Source: Paracoccus haematequi
GTDB lineage: Bacteria > Pseudomonadota > Alphaproteobacteria > Rhodobacterales > Rhodobacteraceae
NCBI RefSeq assembly: GCF_900631945.1
Contig: NZ_UZWE01000016.1
Location: forward strand, 1-64,000
DNA length: 64,000 bases
Reading direction: 5' to 3'
Positions 58,782 through 64,000 of the stretch are shown here, piece by piece. Numbering within the stretch: position 1 is the stretch's first letter; each line of letters opens with the position of its first letter. The position numbers were made by a program, and so were the translations under genes. Under the pieces are notes generated by a model. That model ran no database searches, was not told the origin of the DNA, and saw only the letters and a program-made list of their open reading frames with translations.

Positions 58782-61499
58782 TCAGATCGCGCCGTGGCAA
58801 TGCTTGAACTTCTTGCCGGAACCGCAGGGGCAAGGGTCGTTGCGCGACGGGTTGCCCCAAGTGGCGGGGTTCTGTTCGTCGAAGCCCTGGACCAGCGGGG
58901 CGGGTTTGTCCGCGTCGTCCTGGGACTGCCGCTCGGCGCCGTGTTCCATCGTCAGATGCTCTTGCGCGGCCTGCTGCTGCTGGGCCATCTGGCGCAGCAT
59001 CTCCTCGCGCTCGGCATCGGTCAGGGGACGGATCTGCGCCAAGCGCTGCGTCACGTCGAAGCGCAGGCTGTCCAGCATCGTCTCGAACAGCTGGAAGGCC
59101 TCGGTCTTGTATTCCGACAGGGGATCGCGCTGCGCATAGCCGCGGAAACCCACGACCGACCGCAGATGTTCCAGCGTCAGCAGGTGGTCGCGCCATTTCT
59201 GGTCGATCATCTGCAACAGAACCTGCTTTTCGATGTTGCGCATGTTTTCGGCGCCGAAGGCCGCCGCCTTGTCGGCCTGATAGGTGTCGGTCGCCTGTTC
59301 GATGCGTTCGCGGATGGCGTCCTGGTCCACGCCTTCCTCGGCCGCCCAGTCGGCGACGGGCAGATTCATGTTCAGGCGTTCGCGGATCGCGGTCTTCAGC
59401 CCGTCCAGATCCCATTGTTCGGGATAGGATTTCGGCGGCATGAATTCGTCCACCAGATCGTCGATCACCTGATGGCGCATGTCGGCCGCGATCTCTCCGA
59501 CCTCGGTGCTGTCCATGATCTCTCGCCGCTGGCTGAAGATCGCCTTGCGCTGATCGTTCATCACGTCGTCGAATTTCAGCAATTGCTTGCGGATGTCGAA
59601 GTTGCGGCCTTCCACCTTGGCCTGGGCGCGTTCCAGCGACTTGTTGACCCAGGGGTGGATGATCGCCTCGCCTTCCTTCATGCCCAGCGTGGACAGCACC
59701 TTGTCCAGCCGTTCGGACCCGAAGATCCGCATCAGGTCGTCGTCCAGCGACAGGAAGAACAGCGACCGGCCCGGATCGCCCTGGCGGCCGGACCGGCCGC
59801 GCAGCTGGTTGTCGATCCGGCGGGATTCGTGGCGTTCGGTGCCCAGCACGAACAGCCCGCCCGAGGCCAGTACCTTTTCCTTGTCGGCGGCGTGTTCGGC
59901 CTCGATCCGGGCGCGCAGGTCGTCGGGGTTCGCCTCGGGGTCCGCCTTCAGCGCTTCCATCACCTTCATCTCGACATTGCCGCCCAACTGGATGTCGGTG
60001 CCGCGCCCGGCCATGTTGGTGGCGATGGTGACGGCGCCGGGCTTGCCCGCGTCGGCGACGATCTGGGCCTCGGCCTCGTGCTGGCGGGCGTTCAGGACGT
60101 TGTGGGGGATGCCCGCCTTCTTCAGCATCTCGGACAGCATTTCCGATTTCTCGATGCTGGTGGTGCCGACCAGGGTCGGCTGTCCCTTGGCATGGGCCTC
60201 CTTGATGGCCTCGATCACGGCGGCGTATTTCTCGGCCGCGGTGCGGTAGACGCGGTCATGTTCGTCGACCCGCGCGATGCCGCGATTGGTCGGAACCTCG
60301 ACCACGCCCAGCTTGTAGATCTCGGCGAATTCCTCGGCCTCGGTGGCGGCCGTGCCGGTCATGCCCGCCAGCTTGCCGTAGAGCCGGAAATAGTTCTGGA
60401 AGGTCACGCTGGCCAGGGTCACGTTCTCGGGCTGGATTTCGACGCCTTCCTTGGCCTCGATGGCCTGGTGCAGCCCGTCGGACAGGCGGCGGCCCTTCAT
60501 CATCCGGCCGGTGAATTCGTCGATCAGCATCACCTCGCCGTCGCGGACCATGTAGTGCTGGTCCTTGTTGAACAGCTTCCAGGCGCGCAGGGCCTGGTTC
60601 GCGTGGTGGACGATGGTGGTCGATTCCGGGTCATAGAGCGTCTGCCCCTCGGGCAGGATGCCGTCGGCTTGCAGACGACGCTCCAGAAATTCGTTGCCTT
60701 CCTCGGTAAAGGTGGCGTTGCGCGTCTTTTCGTCCAGCTTGTAATGCTCTTCCGTCAGCAGCGGGATATACTGGTTCAGCGTCACATACAGTTCGCTGCG
60801 GTCCTGGCTGGGGCCGGAAATGATCAGCGGCGTGCGCGCCTCGTCGATCAGGATGCTGTCCACCTCGTCCACGATGGCGAAGTTGTGGCCGCGCTGGACC
60901 ATTTCCTCGACGCTGCCCTTCATGTTGTCGCGCAGATAGTCGAAGCCCAGCTCGTTGTTGGTGGCATAGGTCACGTCGGCGGCATAGGCGGCGCGCTTTT
61001 CGGGTTCCGCCTGGAACGGATAGACCACGCCGGTGGTCATGCCCAACTGCCGGAACACCTTGCCCATCCAGTCGGCGTCGCGTTTCGCCAGATAGTCGTT
61101 GACCGTGACGATATGGACGCCCTTGCCGGTCAGCGCGTTCAGATAGGCCGGGAAGGTGGCGACCAGGGTCTTGCCCTCGCCGGTCTTCATCTCGGCAATA
61201 TTGCCCTGGTGCAGGAAGATGCCGCCCATCAGCTGCGTGTCGAAGGCCCGCAGGCCCAGGGCGCGGCGCGCGCCCTCGCGGCAGTTGGCGAAGGCTTCGG
61301 GCAGGATGTCGTCCAGGCTTTCGCCCGATGCCACGCGGCCCTGGAACTCGCGGGTCTTGTCGATCAGCTGTTCGTCGCTCAGCGACCGGAACTGATCCTC
61401 CAGCGCATTGATCCGGGCCACCAGCCCGCGCGTTCCCTTGACCTTGCGGTCGTTAGGGCTTCCAAAGACCTTCTTCGCCAGATTTCCGATGCCGAGCAT
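58782..61499 (-). CDS. secA: Preprotein translocase ATPase SecA
   Basis: The 905-residue motor drives proteins through SecYEG. Walker A is [19 protein letters not shown], the DEAD-like box [20 protein letters not shown], and helicase motifs include [32 protein letters not shown] and [20 protein letters not shown]. The C-terminal zinc-binding SEC-C tail has [17 protein letters not shown]. The ATG at 61497-61499 follows GAAGGTAAC and matches the universal start [13 protein letters not shown]. Any longer in-frame reading upstream is not SecA-like. Confidence 0.97.
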   Translation of the reverse strand: MLGIGNLAKKVFGSPNDRKVKGTRGLVARINALEDQFRSLSDEQLIDKTREFQGRVASGESLDDILPEAFANCREGARRALGLRAFDTQLMGGIFLHQGNIAEMKTGEGKTLVATFPAYLNALTGKGVHIVTVNDYLAKRDADWMGKVFRQLGMTTGVVYPFQAEPEKRAAYAADVTYATNNELGFDYLRDNMKGSVEEMVQRGHNFAIVDEVDSILIDEARTPLIISGPSQDRSELYVTLNQYIPLLTEEHYKLDEKTRNATFTEEGNEFLERRLQADGILPEGQTLYDPESTTIVHHANQALRAWKLFNKDQHYMVRDGEVMLIDEFTGRMMKGRRLSDGLHQAIEAKEGVEIQPENVTLASVTFQNYFRLYGKLAGMTGTAATEAEEFAEIYKLGVVEVPTNRGIARVDEHDRVYRTAAEKYAAVIEAIKEAHAKGQPTLVGTTSIEKSEMLSEMLKKAGIPHNVLNARQHEAEAQIVADAGKPGAVTIATNMAGRGTDIQLGGNVEMKVMEALKADPEANPDDLRARIEAEHAADKEKVLASGGLFVLGTERHESRRIDNQLRGRSGRQGDPGRSLFFLSLDDDLMRIFGSERLDKVLSTLGMKEGEAIIHPWVNKSLERAQAKVEGRNFDIRKQLLKFDDVMNDQRKAIFSQRREIMDSTEVGEIAADMRHQVIDDLVDEFMPPKSYPEQWDLDGLKTAIRERLNMNLPVADWAAEEGVDQDAIRERIEQATDTYQADKAAAFGAENMRNIEKQVLLQMIDQKWRDHLLTLEHLRSVVGFRGYAQRDPLSEYKTEAFQLFETMLDSLRFDVTQRLAQIRPLTDAEREEMLRQMAQQQQAAQEHLTMEHGAERQSQDDADKPAPLVQGFDEQNPATWGNPSRNDPCPCGSGKKFKHCHGAI

Positions 61500-61697
61500 G
61501 TTACCTTCGCAATCACGTTGTTGGGAAAGGCGCTCGCGGCCGGGCCTACTTGCCGCGACCTGCCGCATTGCCGTATCAGGGGCCTGAACGAAAGCGGCGG
61601 CGGCGCCTTCCACGGAGTTGGACCGGGATCTATGCCTCGCCTGCCCCACTGTCAACGCTGGCCCGGATCTGCGGGCGGAACAAGCGAAGGGATCCCC

Positions 61698-62537
61698 ATG
61701 CTGAAGACCTCGATTCTGGCCGCGCTTCTGGCCACGGCGCTGCCGATTGCGGCCATGGCGCAGGACAAGGGCGCGGATACGGTCGTGGCCACCGTCGACG
61801 GCACGCCCATCACTCTGGGCGAGATGATCGTGATGAAAGAGGCCGCCAGCCAGGATCCGCAGATGGCCGAACTGGGCGACGGCGCGCTGTACGAGATGAT
61901 GCTGGACCAGCTGATCCAGCAGACCGCCGTCGCCGCCGCAGGCAAGGAAAGCGCGGGCGTTCGCGCCCAGCTGGAAATCCAGCGGCGCAACACCCTGGCC
62001 GCCTCTGCCATTGCCGAGGTGGCGAAGGCCCAGCCCACTGATCAGGAAATCCAGGCCGCCTATGACGGGCTGTTCGCCCAGGCCGAGCCGGTGACCGAAT
62101 ATTCCGCCGCCCATATCCTGGTCGATTCCGAGGAAAAGGCGCGCGAGATCAAGGCGGAACTGGATGGCGGCGCCGATTTCGGGACGCTGGCCGAACAAAG
62201 CTCGACCGGGCCCAGCGGACCGAACAAGGGCGACCTGGGCTGGTTTGCCGCCGACCAGATGGTCAAGCCCTTTGCCGATGCGGTGGCCGGAATGGACAAG
62301 GGCCAGATCTCGGATCCCGTGCAGACCGAATTCGGCTGGCATATCATCAAGCTGAACGACACGCGCCTGCGCGATGTCCCGCCGCTGGACCAGGTGCGCG
62401 ACCAGATCAGCCAGATGGTGCTGCGCGACAAGGTGCAGGCGGAAATCCAGCGCCTGACCGCCGCCGCCACCGTCGAGAAGACCGAGGGCATCGACCCCGC
62501 CTGGCTGTCCAAGACCGACCTGCTGGAGGCCGAGTGA
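61698..62537 (+). CDS. Parvulin-type peptidyl-prolyl isomerase (periplasmic)
   Basis: The 279-residue protein has a signal peptide ([21 protein letters not shown]) followed by an N-terminal SurA-like helical part and a parvulin (rotamase) domain at about 130-225. The rotamase stretch includes [34 protein letters not shown] and the His in [12 protein letters not shown]. It likely helps fold exported proteins. It is divergent from secA with a 198-base gap, fitting an export theme. GAAGG precedes the ATG at 61698. Its TGA overlaps the argJ start. Confidence 0.92.
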   Translation: MLKTSILAALLATALPIAAMAQDKGADTVVATVDGTPITLGEMIVMKEAASQDPQMAELGDGALYEMMLDQLIQQTAVAAAGKESAGVRAQLEIQRRNTLAASAIAEVAKAQPTDQEIQAAYDGLFAQAEPVTEYSAAHILVDSEEKAREIKAELDGGADFGTLAEQSSTGPSGPNKGDLGWFAADQMVKPFADAVAGMDKGQISDPVQTEFGWHIIKLNDTRLRDVPPLDQVRDQISQMVLRDKVQAEIQRLTAAATVEKTEGIDPAWLSKTDLLEAE

Positions 62538-63790
62538 TGGGCAAGGCCGGGCTTCCCGTATCGCCGCTGGCGCCCGCGCGCTTTCCCGACCTGCCGGTGA
62601 TCGCGGGCGTCGAATTCGCCAGCGGCGCGGCGGGCGTGAAATACCAGGGCCGCACCGACGTGACGCTGATCCGCATCGCGCCGGGTTCGACGGTCGCGGG
62701 GGCGTTCACCAAGTCGTCAACCCGCGCGGCCTGCGTGCTGGACAACCAGGCCAAGCTGGCGCAGGGCGGCGATGCGCCCGAAGGCGCGGCGATCATCGTC
62801 AATTCCGGCAATGCCAACGCCTTTACCGGCGCGCGCGGCCAGGAATCGGTCGATGCGGTGACCGGCGCCGTCGCCCAGGCCACCGGCGTCCCGGCGGCGC
62901 GGGTGTTTTCCTCCTCGACCGGGGTGATCGGGGAACCGCTGCCCCATGACCGGATCATCGCCATCATCGGCGATCTGGCGGCCTCGCTGGATGCAGGCGG
63001 CATCGCGGATGCGGCGCGCGCGATCATGACCACCGACACCTTCCCCAAGGGCGCCTCGGCGGTGATCGAAGGCGAGGGCGGTCCGATCCGCATCGCCGGG
63101 ATCGCCAAGGGGTCGGGGATGATCGCGCCGGACATGGCGACGATGCTGGTCTATGTCTTCACCGACGCCGCCATCGCCGCGCCTTTGTTGCAGCGGGCGC
63201 TGTCCTCGGGGCTGGACACGACCTTCAACGCGATCACGGTGGACAGCGACACCTCGACCTCCGATGCGCTGATCCTGGCCGCGACCGGACGCAGCGACGC
63301 GACCCCGATCACCACGCTGGACAGCGGCGTCGGCGCGGCTTTCGTCACGGCCCTGCACGGCGTGATGCGAGAGCTGGCGCAGCTTGTCGTCCGCGACGGC
63401 GAGGGCGCGACCAAATTCGTCGAGATCCGGGTGACGGGCGCGGCTTCGGATGCGGACGCCCACAAGGTCGCCATGGCCATCGCCAATTCGCCGCTGGTCA
63501 AGACCGCCATCGCCGGCGAGGACGCGAACTGGGGCCGGATCGTCGCCGCCGTCGGCAAGTCCGGGGCGCAGACCGACCGCGACCGGCTGACCATCCGCTT
63601 CGGCGACATGATCCTGGCCCAGGACGGCTGGCGTTCGCCCGACTATGACGAAGCCGCGGCCAGCGCCTATATGAAGAACCAGGATCTGGTGATCGCGGTG
63701 GATCTGGGGCTGGGGCAGGGGGCGCGGACCGTCTGGACCTGCGACCTGACCCATGGCTACATCGACATCAACGCCGATTACCGGTCGTGA
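62537..63790 (+). CDS. argJ: Bifunctional ornithine acetyltransferase/N-acetylglutamate synthase
   Basis: The 417-residue enzyme catalyses the first and fifth steps of the cyclic arginine pathway. It self-cleaves at the Ala-Thr bond; the site is visible in [20 protein letters not shown], with the Thr becoming the nucleophile of the beta chain. Other motifs are [18 protein letters not shown] and [15 protein letters not shown]. The start is ATG 62537, overlapping the isomerase TGA by one base; a GTG one codon earlier is possible. The order parvulin-argJ-mutT is common in this group. Confidence 0.95.
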   Translation: MGKAGLPVSPLAPARFPDLPVIAGVEFASGAAGVKYQGRTDVTLIRIAPGSTVAGAFTKSSTRAACVLDNQAKLAQGGDAPEGAAIIVNSGNANAFTGARGQESVDAVTGAVAQATGVPAARVFSSSTGVIGEPLPHDRIIAIIGDLAASLDAGGIADAARAIMTTDTFPKGASAVIEGEGGPIRIAGIAKGSGMIAPDMATMLVYVFTDAAIAAPLLQRALSSGLDTTFNAITVDSDTSTSDALILAATGRSDATPITTLDSGVGAAFVTALHGVMRELAQLVVRDGEGATKFVEIRVTGAASDADAHKVAMAIANSPLVKTAIAGEDANWGRIVAAVGKSGAQTDRDRLTIRFGDMILAQDGWRSPDYDEAAASAYMKNQDLVIAVDLGLGQGARTVWTCDLTHGYIDINADYRS

Positions 63791-63812
63791 AAGCCGTGTC
63801 GGAGACGCGCAG

Positions 63813-64000
63813 GTGAAAACCGTCCTTGTCGCCGCCGTCGCGCTGATCGACACCGACGGGCGTGTGCTTCTGGCGCAGCGCCCGGAAGGCAAGTCCATGG
63901 CGGGCCTTTGGGAATTCCCCGGCGGCAAGGTCGAGCCGGGCGAAACGCCCGAGGCGGCGCTGATCCGGGAACTGCACGAGGAACTGGGCATCGACACCTG
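63813..64000 (+). CDS. mutT: Nudix hydrolase MutT (8-oxo-dGTP diphosphatase), 3' end outside window
   Basis: Only the first 62 codons are present, starting with GTG at 63813. They read VKTVLVAAVALIDTDGRVLL and then AQRPEGKSMAGLWEFPGGKV. The nudix box VEPGETPEAALIRELHEELG is nearly complete, with the metal-binding Glu residues of REXXEE visible as RELHEE. MutT removes 8-oxo-dGTP from the nucleotide pool and prevents A-to-C mutations. It follows argJ by 22 bases. Assignment to MutT proper, rather than another nudix enzyme, fits the AQRPEGKSMAGLWEFPGGK signature. Confidence 0.9.
   Translation, partial: MKTVLVAAVALIDTDGRVLLAQRPEGKSMAGLWEFPGGKVEPGETPEAALIRELHEELGIDT

Noticed and set aside
58794..62537. 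Open frame of 1247 codons running antisense through secA into the parvulin
   Set aside because: Only the last 280 codons are the real parvulin. The rest is a shadow of secA caused by high GC, with no domain and no start signal.
1..64000. tRNA, rRNA, CRISPR, insertion sequence, prophage, toxin-antitoxin or defence island
   Set aside because: I read the intergenic gaps on both strands and saw no cloverleaf-like gene, spaced direct repeats, transposase or phage protein. All gaps are under about 200 bases.

Overview
The window is GC-rich, densely packed bacterial chromosome that looks like a Paracoccus-type member of the Rhodobacteraceae (Alphaproteobacteria). This rests on protein character and gene order: a single long RelA/SpoT-type Rsh next to rpoZ, a DUF2849-sulfite reductase-APS reductase-DUF934 cluster, ftsEX followed by a PlsC-type acyltransferase, three deformylase genes ahead of fmt, argH-lipoprotein-lysA, and secA facing a parvulin-argJ-mutT run. 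I see no rRNA, tRNA, CRISPR array, insertion sequence or prophage. No gene-free gap exceeds about 200 bases. It reads as core chromosome, not as an island.

Layout. 1-6.4 kb: a uracil-DNA glycosylase (cut by the window edge), a DsbD/ScsB-N-like periplasmic protein, YqgE, the MsrB/MsrA pair, a nitronate monooxygenase-like enzyme and the trehalose operon otsB-otsA. 6.4-14.8 kb: a secreted phytase-like esterase, a DUF2062 membrane protein, rsh (ppGpp), rpoZ, folK, a NYN-domain protein, pyrG and secG. 14.8-26.9 kb: cobQ, ispH, a GST, rnhA, a TRIC-like channel, a truncated haemoglobin, queF, an unknown membrane protein, ileS, DUF3253, an aldo-keto reductase, OsmC, a glycosyltransferase and an ArsC-like protein. 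27-31.6 kb: an Lrp/AsnC regulator divergent from an assimilatory sulfate-reduction cluster, then a ferredoxin-NADP reductase. 31.7-43.7 kb: an OmpA-family protein with a very long Ala/Glu/Pro-rich region, a class A penicillin-binding protein, amtB, a polyprenyl diphosphate synthase, two small DUF proteins flanking a methyltransferase, phbB/phbA, an EAL phosphodiesterase and tag. 43.7-56.2 kb: a TlpA-like thioredoxin, argH, a small lipoprotein, lysA, a DUF4175 protein, a zinc-ribbon protein, ftsE-ftsX-acyltransferase-PPOX flavoprotein, accA, an L,D-transpeptidase and a PatB-type lyase. 56.3-64 kb: def-def-def-fmt, secA, a parvulin, argJ and the start of mutT.

Operon-like runs join by 1-10 base overlaps (ATGA or TGATG). 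Several convergent pairs overlap exactly at their stop codons, so there is no room for separate terminators. Five copies of a dispersed stem-loop plus conserved-tail element occupy other intergenic gaps, and one copy appears to supply the ribosome-binding site of the next gene.

The most interesting points are: a third deformylase that keeps its fold and frame but has lost the metal-binding Cys and catalytic Glu; the dispersed repeat family; the LptM-like lipoprotein in the argH-lysA operon; the shared-stop convergent pairs; a family-4-type UDG without visible Fe-S cysteines; the low-complexity extensions on SecG and the OmpA protein; and an 11-bp-stem hairpin in the ileS leader. No wholly new multi-gene system stands out beyond these.
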